A stretch of DNA of 41,689 nucleotides, taken from assembly GCA_004293725.1 (NCBI GenBank), contig REAW01000028.1:1-41689 (forward strand), given 5' to 3'. A program made the position numbers and the translations under genes. The notes beneath the pieces were generated by a model. The model was not told where the DNA came from. It did not search any database and saw only the letters and a program-made list of their open reading frames with translations. Below, piece after piece: positions 1 through 7,321 of the stretch; positions within the stretch are counted from its first letter, which is position 1; each line of letters opens with the position of its first letter. Source of the DNA: Curvibacter sp. GTDB lineage: Bacteria > Pseudomonadota > Gammaproteobacteria > Burkholderiales > Burkholderiaceae_C.

Positions 1-3
1 AGT

Positions 4-26
4 ACCTGCTGAAATATTCAGCAGGT
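4..26. repeat. Short perfect inverted repeat (10-bp arms, 3-base loop)
   Basis: The arms acctgctgaa and ttcagcaggt are perfect reverse complements around the loop ata. No T-run follows on the plus strand, so a simple intrinsic terminator is not supported. It sits at the edge of a decayed region, and what it belonged to lies outside the window. Confidence 0.5.
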
Positions 27-35
27 CAGTGGAAC

Positions 36-170
36 ACCCTGGCCAGTTTTGGATTGGCACTTATCCGTTTAGATGACTAGTTTTCGGCTGGCGGCAACAC
101 CAATGGTTTTGGAACAGCGCACTAGCTTGATTTTCTTTTGTTCGCCAGCTTGGAAGTGAAAACTAAGCGA
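36..170. mobile_element. Possible remnant of an IS21-type terminal repeat region
   Basis: Several degenerate copies of a motif resembling ccagttttggattggc follow one another: near 40-59 (ggccagttttggattggca), near 77-95 (tagttttcggctggcgg), near 103-120 (aatggttttggaacagcg) and near 143-163 (cgccagcttggaagtgaaa). IS21-family elements carry several such imperfect terminal repeats at each end. No transposase is visible here, so this is at most an element end or scar. The family name is from memory and is tentative. Confidence 0.3.
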
Positions 171-187
171 GCACTTGCGTTTCTGCA

Positions 188-345
188 TTAAGTTACAACT
201 GCCGTGGTAGGCAGTGACATATCGCGTACGAACCCCTCAAAACCCTCCAGCTGCAGCGGTCGGCTAAAAAAGTAGCCCTGGCAGGCGGTGGCAGCCCGCG
301 TTGGCCAGAAGCGCGTGCTGCGGCTCGGTTTCAACCCCGACACTG
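188..345 (-). pseudogene. 3' remnant of an EAL-domain (c-di-GMP phosphodiesterase) gene
   Basis: Read on the minus strand, the region encodes fragments typical of the end of an EAL domain: [17 protein letters not shown] in one frame, then [15 protein letters not shown] in another frame, ending in TAA at 188-190. EAL proteins normally carry GVETE...L...GC...QGYLFSRPL as their last conserved block. The two blocks are one base out of phase near 285. Just upstream of GVETE another reading (IVAV) is again out of phase, and the rest of the domain is missing because the VF530 gene begins at 361. The fragment is therefore truncated and multiply frameshifted and cannot be functional. The residue patterns are visible directly, and the family assignment is from general knowledge. 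Confidence 0.7.
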
Positions 346-360
346 CGACAATCCCCCCCC

Positions 361-627
361 ATGAGCACCGATTCGCCCAAACCCGCCCCTGCCGCCAAGC
401 AAGCCAACAACCCGCTGCATGGCAAAACGCTGGAAGCCATCGTGACCGAACTGGCCGACTACTACGGCTGGGATGGACTGGGAGAGCGGGTGCCGGTGCG
501 CTGTTTTACTTTTGAGCCCAGTGTGGGTTCCAGCCTCAAGTTTTTGCGCAAAACCCCCTGGGCACGTGAGAAGGTGGAGGGGCTGTATCTCTTCATGCTG
601 CGCGAGATGCGCCGTTCAGGGCGCTAA
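361..627 (+). CDS. VF530-family (DUF2132) small DNA-binding-like protein
   Basis: This 88-residue protein has the core of the VF530 family: [32 protein letters not shown], then [20 protein letters not shown]. Family members are small compact helical proteins, and a DNA-binding role has been proposed from structure. The cellular function is not known. The ATG at 361 is chosen because the conserved part begins about 18 residues later, and upstream in-frame codons (TTG at 301) fall in the decayed EAL remnant. A run of eight C bases (353-360) abuts the ATG, and no Shine-Dalgarno sequence is visible, which is unusual. It stands alone, downstream of a pseudogene and upstream of the cytochrome b561 operon. 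Confidence 0.8.
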   Translation: MSTDSPKPAPAAKQANNPLHGKTLEAIVTELADYYGWDGLGERVPVRCFTFEPSVGSSLKFLRKTPWAREKVEGLYLFMLREMRRSGR

Positions 628-694
628 AGTCCACCGTTCGTCGTGAATGCGCCCTTGATGCCCTCCGGGTAGGGAACTTGGGCGTTCACATTTT

Positions 695-716
695 TTGAAT
701 TGGGTCTTCAATTCAA
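695..716. promoter_or_regulatory. Palindromic operator-like site upstream of the cytochrome b561 operon
   Basis: TTGAATTG (695-702) and CAATTCAA (709-716) are perfect reverse complements separated by six bases. The site lies about 40 bases upstream of the ATG at 757, where a promoter for the b561-YceI-YceI operon would be expected. It looks like a binding site for a dimeric regulator. The regulator is unknown. Confidence 0.45.
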
Positions 717-756
717 TTCAAAATTGGGAAACCGTGGGCCTCCTACACTTGCGGCC

Positions 757-1335
757 ATGGCAACACCATCTACTTCTCCATCCTCCGCCCCCGTGGCCCG
801 CTACAGCCTCACGGCCATCGTGCTGCACTGGGTGCTGGGCTTGGCCATTTTGGGGATGTTTGGTGTGGGGCTGTACATGACGGACCTGCCTTTCTCACCC
901 ACCCGCCTCAAGCTCTACAACTGGCATAAATGGGCGGGTATCACGCTGTTGGCGTTGGCAGTGGTGCGCTTGTTGTGGCGTGTCACACACCGTCCGCCCG
1001 CACTGCCAAGTGCCATTGCTGATGCCATGCCTGCCTGGCAACGCTGGGCACACCATGGCACGCACCATGCACTGTATGCCTTGTTCTTTGTGGTTCCACT
1101 GATTGGCTGGGCTTACAGCTCGGCGGCAGGTTTCCCCATTGTGGTGTTTGGCGTGTTGCCTTTGCCAGACTTTGTGCCGGTGGACAAGGCGTTGGCGGAG
1201 TTGATCAAGCCGTTTCACGAGATCAGTGCGTTTGCCTTGGTGGGGCTGGCGGGTTTGCACATCGCTGCCGCTTTCAAGCACCAATGGATCGACAAGGACG
1301 GGTTGATTGGCCGCATGTTGCCGGGCCGCCGCTGA
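757..1335 (+). CDS. Cytochrome b561 family membrane protein
   Basis: This 192-residue protein is a four-helix di-haem b561 of the bacterial CybB type. Hydrophobic segments lie near residues 18-42, 57-76, 103-125 and 155-173. Candidate haem ligands are His24 (in TAIVLHWVLG), His57 (NWHKWAG), His154 (KPFHEIS) and His168 (GLHIAAAF). The family moves electrons between quinols and periplasmic acceptors, and some members act in superoxide oxidation. The ATG at 757 starts just before the first helix; an upstream GTG-type start at 700 would add a non-conserved leader. It is followed 30 bases later by two YceI genes, an arrangement often seen with b561 and suggesting an isoprenoid- or quinone-binding periplasmic partner. 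Confidence 0.88.
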   Translation: MATPSTSPSSAPVARYSLTAIVLHWVLGLAILGMFGVGLYMTDLPFSPTRLKLYNWHKWAGITLLALAVVRLLWRVTHRPPALPSAIADAMPAWQRWAHHGTHHALYALFFVVPLIGWAYSSAAGFPIVVFGVLPLPDFVPVDKALAELIKPFHEISAFALVGLAGLHIAAAFKHQWIDKDGLIGRMLPGRR

Positions 1336-1365
1336 GTCGTCTACTTTTTTTCTACAGGAATGCCC

Positions 1366-1938
1366 ATGACCGTTTCTCGTTTGATGGTGTCTGCGTTGGT
1401 CGCAACGTCGGCTTTGCTTGGCAGCGTTGCATTTGCCCAGCAAAAGCTGGTGCCCGCGCAAAGCGAAATTGTGTTTGTGAGCAAGCAAATGGGCGTGCCG
1501 GTAGAAGGGCGCTTCAAGAAGTTTGATGCCCAAATTGCATTCGACCCGGCCAAGCCAGATGCCAGCAAAATTGCGTTCACGGTAGACATTGCCAGCGCCA
1601 CGATGGGTGTGCCCGAGAGTGATGCCGAGCTGCCACGCCCCAATTGGTTCAATACCTCCAAGTTTCCGCAGGCGACCTTCCAGTCCAGCGCCGTAAAAAG
1701 CCTGGGTGGTGGCAAGTTCGAAGTCAGTGGCAAGCTCTCAATCAAGGGTGCCAGCCGCGATGTGGTGGTGCCTGTGGCCTTGGCACAAAGTGGCGCCAAC
1801 ACTACCGTGACCGGCACGTTCCCGCTCAAGCGCTTGGCCTTCAAGATCGGCGAGAACGAGTGGGCCGACACCTCGATGGTGGCCGACGATGTGCAGGTCA
1901 AGTTCAAGCTCGCGCTCACCGGCGTGGGCAAGATTTAA
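1366..1938 (+). CDS. YceI family periplasmic protein (first copy)
   Basis: The 190-residue precursor has a signal peptide (MTVSRLMVSALVATSALLG, then SVAFA before QQ). The mature part follows the YceI lipocalin-like pattern: IAFDPAKPDASKIAFTVDIA, then a central block with FPQATFQS and the strand signature KLSIKGASRDVVVPV. YceI proteins form a beta-barrel that binds long isoprenoid molecules such as polyprenyl chains. The exact cargo here is unknown. An ATG at 1360 is also in frame, but the AGGA at 1356-1359 touches it, while the ATG at 1366 has a proper six-base spacing, so 1366 is preferred. It lies between b561 and the second YceI gene, 55 bases from the latter, probably in one transcript. 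Confidence 0.85.
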   Translation: MTVSRLMVSALVATSALLGSVAFAQQKLVPAQSEIVFVSKQMGVPVEGRFKKFDAQIAFDPAKPDASKIAFTVDIASATMGVPESDAELPRPNWFNTSKFPQATFQSSAVKSLGGGKFEVSGKLSIKGASRDVVVPVALAQSGANTTVTGTFPLKRLAFKIGENEWADTSMVADDVQVKFKLALTGVGKI

Positions 1939-1993
1939 GTTTTCTCTCTCGTAGTTTCTTTTTCACCCTACCCCTAAACCAGGAGTTTTTTTC

Positions 1994-2566
1994 ATGCGTA
2001 CTTCTCTCATTGCCGCCGCTTTGGCACTTTCCGCTTTCGCCGGTGCTGCCAGCGCCCAATCCGCGACTTACGCGATTGACTCTTCACACACGTTCTCCAG
2101 CTTTTCATACAACCACTTTGGTTTGTCCACCCAGCAAAGCCGTTTCAACACAACCACTGGCACGGTGTCCTTTGACAAGGCTGGCAAGACCGGCGCTGTG
2201 GATGTAGTGATTGACATGAAAACAGTGGAAACCGGCTTCGCAGCTTTCAACGGCCACATCCAGGGCGAAGACTTCCTGGACACCGCCAAGTTCCCTACCG
2301 CGACTTTCAAGTCCACCAAAGTGGTGTTTGATGGTGACAAGCCTGCTACCGTCGATGGCAACCTGACGATCAAGGGCATTACCAAGCCTGTAACCCTGAA
2401 GTTGACCAACTTCGTGTCTACCGCCCACCCGATGAACAAAAAAGATGCCATCGGCGCCAACGCCACCACCACCATCAAGCGCAGCGAATTTGGCGCTGGC
2501 AAGTTCGCGCCTGCCGTGGGCGACGACGTCACCATCACCATCGCGCTGGAAGCCATCAAGCAGTAA
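1994..2566 (+). CDS. YceI family periplasmic protein (second copy)
   Basis: This 190-residue precursor has a clear signal peptide (MRTSLIAAALALSAFAGAASA, cleavage before QS). The mature protein is a canonical YceI: YAIDSSHTFSSFSYNHFG, then DVVIDMKTVETGF, FLDTAKFPTATFKS, LTIKGITKPVTL and DAIGANATTTIKRSEFG. It is closer to the standard YceI pattern than its upstream neighbour, so the pair is probably an old duplication and not a recent tandem copy. It is preceded by an AGGAG Shine-Dalgarno (1981-1985) and followed by a strong intrinsic terminator, which ends the b561-YceI-YceI operon. Confidence 0.9.
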   Translation: MRTSLIAAALALSAFAGAASAQSATYAIDSSHTFSSFSYNHFGLSTQQSRFNTTTGTVSFDKAGKTGAVDVVIDMKTVETGFAAFNGHIQGEDFLDTAKFPTATFKSTKVVFDGDKPATVDGNLTIKGITKPVTLKLTNFVSTAHPMNKKDAIGANATTTIKRSEFGAGKFAPAVGDDVTITIALEAIKQ

Positions 2567-2592
2567 ACCAGCAGTCCTTGTGCTGAGTCAAG

Positions 2593-2620
2593 AGCCAGCC
2601 CGCGAGGCTGGCTTTTTCTT
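2593..2620 (+). terminator. Intrinsic terminator after the YceI operon
   Basis: The stem agccagcc (2593-2600) pairs with ggctggct (2606-2613) around the loop cgcga and runs into a T-rich tail. It lies 27 bases after the second YceI stop codon. Confidence 0.85.
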
Positions 2621-2640
2621 GCCTGTTCGGTGCCCTATTG

Positions 2641-2703
2641 GCACCTAAAGCATATGGAATATGCGCAAGTAGCTCCTGTTTTAGGAGCAAAATAGATGCT
2701 CCT
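2641..2703 (-). repeat. Copy of a dispersed repeat (copy C)
   Basis: Read on the minus strand this stretch contains GAGCTACTTGCGCATATTCC followed by ATATGCTTTAGGTGCCAAT. The same pattern (GCTAC/T, spacer, TAGCTNCTTGCGCA-AT-CC, AAGCGCNAGAGNCC-ATTTG) recurs near 16049, 17362, 20455 (minus) and 37634. It fills the gap between the YceI terminator and the ABC ATPase gene. Confidence 0.6.
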
Positions 2704-2724
2704 CTGGCCCACTTCACGCCCACC

Positions 2725-3384
2725 ATGTCCCTAGCAGCTCCTGTTTCTCCCGCAAACGCCGCGCCCGCACCGGTAGTGCAAGCTCGAGGTTTGCGGTGGG
2801 CGCCAGCCGGTTCCCCTGTGCTGAACCTGGAGGGGCTGCAGATTCCGCCCGGAGTGAGTTGGGTGGGCGGTGGGGAAGGGCGTGGCAAAAGCAGCCTGCT
2901 GCGTTGCCTGGCCGGCGAGCTGATGCTTCCAGGCAGCCACCTGCAGATTGGCAGCACGGTACTGTCCACTGAGCCTGTAGCCTACCGTGCACAAGTGTTC
3001 TGGATGGACCCGCGCACCACCGCGCACGACCAAGTGCGCGGGCTAGAGTTTGTGGCCCGAACAGCCCAGCGTTACCCGGCGTGGAATGCTGCCCTCTTGG
3101 CCGATCTCACAGTGGCGCTGGACCTGACGCCCCATCTGGAGAAGCCGCTGTACATGCTGTCCACTGGCTCCAAGCGCAAGGTCTGGCTGGCGGCCGCGCT
3201 GGCCTCGGGCGCCGCGCTAACGCTGTTGGACGAACCCTTTGCTGCACTTGATAAAAGCTCTATCCGCTGTGTGCTGGACTTGCTGCGCGAAGCCGCCAGC
3301 CACCCGCAGCGCGCCTGGGTGGTTGCAGACTACGAAGCGCCCCCGGGCGTACCCCTGGCCCAGCACATCGATCTGGGCGATTGA
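2725..3384 (+). CDS. Stand-alone ABC transporter ATP-binding protein
   Basis: A 219-residue nucleotide-binding domain with Walker A GGEGRGKSS (about residues 49-57), Walker B LTLLDEPFAAL, and a position-appropriate but degenerate signature (LSTGSKRK in place of LSGGQ). It is shorter and less conserved than importer ATPases, and resembles the CcmA/YhaQ-like exporter group. No permease is encoded next to it, so the partner and substrate are unknown. The ATG at 2725 is the first methionine after the repeat at 2641-2703; an in-frame start at 2638 would make the repeat part of the protein and is less likely. The dioxygenase gene follows 20 bases downstream, possibly co-transcribed. Confidence 0.75.
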   Translation: MSLAAPVSPANAAPAPVVQARGLRWAPAGSPVLNLEGLQIPPGVSWVGGGEGRGKSSLLRCLAGELMLPGSHLQIGSTVLSTEPVAYRAQVFWMDPRTTAHDQVRGLEFVARTAQRYPAWNAALLADLTVALDLTPHLEKPLYMLSTGSKRKVWLAAALASGAALTLLDEPFAALDKSSIRCVLDLLREAASHPQRAWVVADYEAPPGVPLAQHIDLGD

Positions 3385-3404
3385 ATGTTTGAAGGAGACC
3401 CACC

Positions 3405-4226
3405 ATGTCCCAACGTTTGCCGACCTATTTCATCTCGCACGGCGGCGGCCCTTGGCCCTGGATGCCGGAGATGGCCCCCGCCATGCAGGCCCTAGCAGCC
3501 TCCCTGTCTGACATTCCGCGCCAGTTGGGCCAGACGCCCAAGGCTGTGCTGATGGTGACCGCACACTGGGAGGCGCGCGCTTTCACGCTGGGCAGTAGCC
3601 CGACGCCCGGCATGGTGTACGACTATGGTGGCTTTCCGCCCCACACCTACGAGGTGGTGTACCCCGCACGCGGTGCGCCTGCACTGGCGCAGCGGGTGCA
3701 GGGCCTGCTGGAAGAGGCCGGGCTGCCCGTGGCCCTGGATGCACAGCGCGGCTACGACCACGGCACCTTTGTGCCGCTGGCAGTGATGTACCCCAACGCC
3801 GATGTGCCGGTGCTGCAAATGTCATTGCGCACCGGGCTGGACCCGGCCCAGCACCTGGCGTTGGGACGTGCGCTGGCGCCGCTGCGCGACGAAGGTGTAC
3901 TCATCGTGGGCAGCGGATTGAGCTACCACAACCTGCGCGCCTTTGGCCGCGCCGGGCAGGCGCCTTCGCAGGCGTTTGATGCATGGCTGCAAGCCGCGCT
4001 GGTTGCCAACCCGGAGCAGCGCACTCAGCATCTGCTGGAATGGGAGCGTGCGCCTGCCGCGCGCCTGTGTCACCCGCGTGAAGAGCACCTGCTGCCGTTG
4101 ATGGTGGCCGTGGGTGCGGCCGAGGCCGATACTGCCGCTTGCGTCTATCACGAAGATGCGATTTTTGGCGGCGTGACGGCGTCAAGCTTTCGCTTTGGCG
4201 ACGGCCCAGCAGCACAAGCGGCCTGA
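3405..4226 (+). CDS. LigB/YgiD-type extradiol dioxygenase (DODA family)
   Basis: The 273-residue protein belongs to the class III extradiol ring-cleaving dioxygenase family (DODA/YgiD). Metal-site histidines are in place: His12 (FISHGGGP), His54 (TAHWEA), His175 (GLSYHNLR) and His228 (HPREEHLLPL), with His119 (YDHGTFVPL) as the usual active-site residue. Such enzymes bind zinc or iron in the cytoplasm and open catechol-type rings, for example 4,5-cleavage of DOPA by YgiD. The physiological substrate is unknown. A good Shine-Dalgarno (AAGGAGA) precedes the ATG. It follows the ABC ATPase closely, but I see no functional link between them. Confidence 0.88.
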   Translation: MSQRLPTYFISHGGGPWPWMPEMAPAMQALAASLSDIPRQLGQTPKAVLMVTAHWEARAFTLGSSPTPGMVYDYGGFPPHTYEVVYPARGAPALAQRVQGLLEEAGLPVALDAQRGYDHGTFVPLAVMYPNADVPVLQMSLRTGLDPAQHLALGRALAPLRDEGVLIVGSGLSYHNLRAFGRAGQAPSQAFDAWLQAALVANPEQRTQHLLEWERAPAARLCHPREEHLLPLMVAVGAAEADTAACVYHEDAIFGGVTASSFRFGDGPAAQAA

Positions 4227-4257
4227 GGGCAGCGCACGCATTTCTTCCTCAGTGGTG

Positions 4258-4273
4258 TACGCCACACGGCGTA
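4258..4273. promoter_or_regulatory. Inverted repeat in the urtA upstream region
   Basis: TACGCC (4258-4263) and GGCGTA (4268-4273) are perfect reverse complements with a four-base loop, about 115 bases before the urtA ATG. It could be an operator or a weak terminator for the dioxygenase gene (a modest T-rich stretch follows). No sigma-54 or NtrC-type site could be identified by eye in this gap. Confidence 0.3.
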
Positions 4274-4385
4274 TTTCGGTTTTCTCCCCGGGTCCCTAAA
4301 GTCACCTCATCGCATCCAGCCTGCGCTTCATTTGCGAGGCACTGCTGGGTCGATACAGATTTTTTAACCCCTCGGAGAAGCCCAC

Positions 4386-5648
4386 ATGCAACGTCGATTT
4401 ACCCTGAAGGCACTCACCGCTGCCGTCGCCCTGACCACCTTGTCCGCTCTGCCAGCGCATGCGGCTGACACCATCAAGGTTGGCATTTTGCACAGCCTGT
4501 CTGGCACCATGGCCATCTCGGAAACCGTGTTGAAAGACACGGTGCTGATGGCTATTGACGAAATCAACGCCAAGGGTGGCGTGCTTGGCAAAAAGCTGGA
4601 ACCTGTGGTGGTGGACCCCGCTTCCAACTGGCCCCTGTTTGCGGAAAAGACCAAGCAGTTGCTCACCCAAGACAAAGTAGCTGTCATCTTCGGCTGCTGG
4701 ACTTCCGTGTCCCGCAAGTCCGTGCTGCCTGTGGTGGAAGAGCTGAACGGCCTGTTGTTCTACCCCGTGCAGTACGAAGGTGAAGAGCTGTCCAAAAACG
4801 TGTTCTACACCGGCGCTGCGCCTAACCAGCAAGCGATTCCCGCTGTGGACTACCTGATGAGCAAAGAAGGCGGCGGCGCCAAGCGTTGGGTGCTGTTGGG
4901 CACCGACTATGTGTACCCCCGCACGACCAACAAAATTCTGCGCGCCTACCTCAAGAGCAAAGGCGTGGCGGACAAGGACATCGACGAAAAATACACCCCG
5001 TTTGGCCATAGCGATTACCAGACCATCGTGGCTGATGTGAAGAAGTTCTCTGCCGGTGGCAAGACCGCCGTGGTTTCCACCATCAACGGTGACTCCAACG
5101 TGCCCTTCTACAAAGAGCTGGGCAATGCTGGCTTGAAGGCCAAAGACGTGCCCGTAGTGGCCTTCTCGGTGGGTGAAGAAGAACTGCGCGGTGTGGACAC
5201 CAAGCCTTTGGTCGGTCACCTGGCTGCCTGGAACTATTTCCAGTCGATCAAGAACCCTGACAACACGGCATTCATCAAGAAGTGGTCTGATTACGCAAAG
5301 GCCAAGGGCATTACCGGTCACAAGGACAAGCCTTTGACCAACGACCCGATGGAAGCGACCTACATCGGAATCAACATGTGGAAGCAAGCCGTGGAGAAAG
5401 CCAAGTCCACCGACGTGGACAAGGTGATCGCAGCGATGGCCGGCCAGACCTTCAAGGCACCGAGCGGCATCGTGTCCAAGATGGATGAAAAGAACCACCA
5501 CTTGCACAAGTCGGTGTTCATCGGCGAAATCAAGGCCGACGGCCAGTTCAACGTGGTCTGGAAGACACCGGGCCCGGTCAAGGCCAAGCCATGGTCTCCG
5601 TATATCGAAGGCAACGACAAGAAGCCTGACGAGCCGGCAAAGAAGTAA
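4386..5648 (+). CDS. urtA: Urea ABC transporter, substrate-binding protein UrtA
   Basis: This 420-residue precursor begins with a signal peptide (MQRRFTLKALTAAVALTTLS, cleaved near AHA-AD). The mature chain shows the UrtA pattern of the branched-chain amino acid binding-protein superfamily: IKVGILHSLSGTMAISE, the VIFGCWTSVSRKSVLPVVEE block, FYPVQYEGEE and NDPMEATYIGINMWKQA. It is the periplasmic urea receptor for the UrtBCDE importer, which scavenges urea at low concentration and is usually under nitrogen control. It heads a five-gene plus-strand operon. A hairpin with T-run separates it from urtB and may allow extra UrtA. The Shine-Dalgarno GGAG lies at 4374-4377. Confidence 0.96.
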   Translation: MQRRFTLKALTAAVALTTLSALPAHAADTIKVGILHSLSGTMAISETVLKDTVLMAIDEINAKGGVLGKKLEPVVVDPASNWPLFAEKTKQLLTQDKVAVIFGCWTSVSRKSVLPVVEELNGLLFYPVQYEGEELSKNVFYTGAAPNQQAIPAVDYLMSKEGGGAKRWVLLGTDYVYPRTTNKILRAYLKSKGVADKDIDEKYTPFGHSDYQTIVADVKKFSAGGKTAVVSTINGDSNVPFYKELGNAGLKAKDVPVVAFSVGEEELRGVDTKPLVGHLAAWNYFQSIKNPDNTAFIKKWSDYAKAKGITGHKDKPLTNDPMEATYIGINMWKQAVEKAKSTDVDKVIAAMAGQTFKAPSGIVSKMDEKNHHLHKSVFIGEIKADGQFNVVWKTPGPVKAKPWSPYIEGNDKKPDEPAKK

Positions 5649-5683
5649 GGCGAAGGCAGGGAGAAGGCTAGTTTTTAGCCTCA

Positions 5684-5717
5684 GCCGCCACTGCCCCTTG
5701 GCCGTGGCGGCTTTTTT
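5684..5717 (+). terminator. Hairpin with T-run between urtA and urtB (partial terminator)
   Basis: gccgccac (5684-5691) pairs with gtggcggc (5704-5711) and is followed by six T residues (5712-5717). Because urtBCDE must be transcribed from upstream, this is best read as an attenuating terminator giving more urtA than urtB-E mRNA. An additional promoter after it would be an alternative. Confidence 0.75.
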
Positions 5718-5740
5718 GATTCAACCGGAGAGATTGGCGT

Positions 5741-7321
5741 ATGCCAAAGCAAATCATCCATCTGCTGCTATTTGCTACGCTTTTTGTAGCTAGTGGCGCA
5801 CACGCACTAACGGCCCAAGAGGCAAAAGCCATTGCATCTGGCGAAAGTGATGCCCGCGTGGCGGCACTTCAGGCGGCAGTTGCCAATGCGGACGAGAACA
5901 CCGTGCGCTTTATCCAGGCCCTGTCGGACGACGCTGTGAAGCTGGTGGGCGAGGTGCCCGTGATGGTGGTCTATGGCAAGGGCGTGGACCCGGTCACCAA
6001 CGCGGAGGTGGCGCTGCCCGACACCGCCGAAGACGTGATGAACAACAACCGCATGCGCGGCGAGCTGGACAACGCGCTGGCCGCCGTGAAGCTGCTGTCT
6101 GCCGACGTGGCGGTGCGCCGTGCCGCAGTGGCTACGCTGCAGGGCAATGTGGACATGGACAAGCTGCCGTTGCTGGACAAGGCGCTGGCCGCCGAGACGG
6201 TGGCAGACATCAAAGACCAGTTGGCGCTGCTGCGGGCTTCGGCCTTGCTGTCCAGCGAAGACCCAGCCAAACGCCTGGAGGCCGCCACCCTGTTGGGCGA
6301 CAGCGGATTGGCCGCCACCAAGACCCTGCTGAGCGAGCGCCTGCAGGGCGAAACCGAAAGTGCGGTGAAAGTGGCGCTGCAGAAAAGCCTGGGCGCGGTG
6401 GAGAACCGCCTGGCCTGGGGCGACCGGCTCGGTGCCATGTTCAGTGGCATCAGTCTGGGCTCTATCTTGCTGCTGGTGGCGCTGGGGCTGGCTATCACTT
6501 ACGGGCTGATGGGCGTGATCAACATGGCGCACGGCGAACTCATGATGATTGGTGCTTATGCCACCTACGTGGTGCAAGGCCTCTTTCAGAAGTATCTGCC
6601 CGGAGCATTTGATTGGTATTTACTCGCCTCAGTGCCGGTCGCGTTCATGGCTTCCGCCTTGGTGGGCGCAGCGCTGGAGCGCGGCGTGATTCGATTTCTC
6701 TACGGCCGCCCGCTCGAGACACTGCTGGCCACCTGGGGCATCAGCCTGATGCTGATGCAACTGGTGCGCACTATTTTTGGTGCGCAGAACGTCGGCGTGG
6801 AAAACCCGAGCTGGATGAGCGGTGGCGTGCAAGTGCTGGGCAATTTGTCGTTGCCTTACAACCGGCTGGTCATCGTGGGGTTTGCGCTGGCGGTGTTGGC
6901 CGGTGTGGCCTTTCTGATCAGCCAGACACGGCTCGGTCTGTTCGTCCGCGGCGTGACACAAAACCGCCCCATTGCAAGTTGCATGGGCGTGAACACCGCG
7001 CGTATTGACACCTATGCGTTTGCGCTGGGCAGTGGCATTGCGGGCTTGGCCGGCTGCGCGCTGAGTCAGGTGGGCAATGTGGGGCCCGACCTGGGGCAGG
7101 GCTATATCGTCGATGCGTTCATGGTGGTGGTGCTGGGCGGTGTTGGCCAACTGGCGGGCACGGTGTATGCCGCGCTGGGTCTGGGTGTTCTCAACAAGTT
7201 TTTGGAAGGCTGGACGGGTGCGGTGCTGGCCAAGATTGCGGTGCTGGTCTTGATCATCATCTTTATTCAGAAACGTCCCCAAGGCATCTTCGCCATGAAG
7301 GGCCGGAGCGCAGAAGCATGA
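5741..7321 (+). CDS. urtB: Urea ABC transporter, permease UrtB
   Basis: The 526-residue protein has a signal-like start (LLLFATLFVASGAHA), a soluble helical domain at about residues 25-225, and a LivH-type permease from about residue 230 (SLGSILLLVALGLAITYGLMGVINMAHGELMMIGAYATYVVQ) to the end. The long N-terminal domain is normal for UrtB of proteobacteria. It pairs with UrtC to form the inner-membrane channel. The DNA coding for the signal segment (5766-5805) vaguely resembles the dispersed repeat of this genome. The ATG overlaps nothing upstream, has GGAGAG as Shine-Dalgarno, and its stop overlaps the urtC ATG (ATGA). Confidence 0.95.
   Translation: MPKQIIHLLLFATLFVASGAHALTAQEAKAIASGESDARVAALQAAVANADENTVRFIQALSDDAVKLVGEVPVMVVYGKGVDPVTNAEVALPDTAEDVMNNNRMRGELDNALAAVKLLSADVAVRRAAVATLQGNVDMDKLPLLDKALAAETVADIKDQLALLRASALLSSEDPAKRLEAATLLGDSGLAATKTLLSERLQGETESAVKVALQKSLGAVENRLAWGDRLGAMFSGISLGSILLLVALGLAITYGLMGVINMAHGELMMIGAYATYVVQGLFQKYLPGAFDWYLLASVPVAFMASALVGAALERGVIRFLYGRPLETLLATWGISLMLMQLVRTIFGAQNVGVENPSWMSGGVQVLGNLSLPYNRLVIVGFALAVLAGVAFLISQTRLGLFVRGVTQNRPIASCMGVNTARIDTYAFALGSGIAGLAGCALSQVGNVGPDLGQGYIVDAFMVVVLGGVGQLAGTVYAALGLGVLNKFLEGWTGAVLAKIAVLVLIIIFIQKRPQGIFAMKGRSAEA

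Noticed and set aside
4227..4385. Sigma-54 promoter or NtrC site upstream of urtA
   Set aside because: No TGGCAC-N5-TTGC-like element could be found by eye, so nitrogen control by sigma-54 is not claimed.
4302..5507. Long open frame (401 codons) antisense to urtA
   Set aside because: It lies entirely over a clearly coding gene, is rich in His/Val/Gly typical of a shadow frame in GC-rich DNA, and has no recognisable domain.
5766..5805. Possible repeat copy coding for the UrtB signal segment
   Set aside because: GTAGCTAGTGGCGCA is suggestive, but the diagnostic AAGCGC and CC-ATTT blocks are missing.
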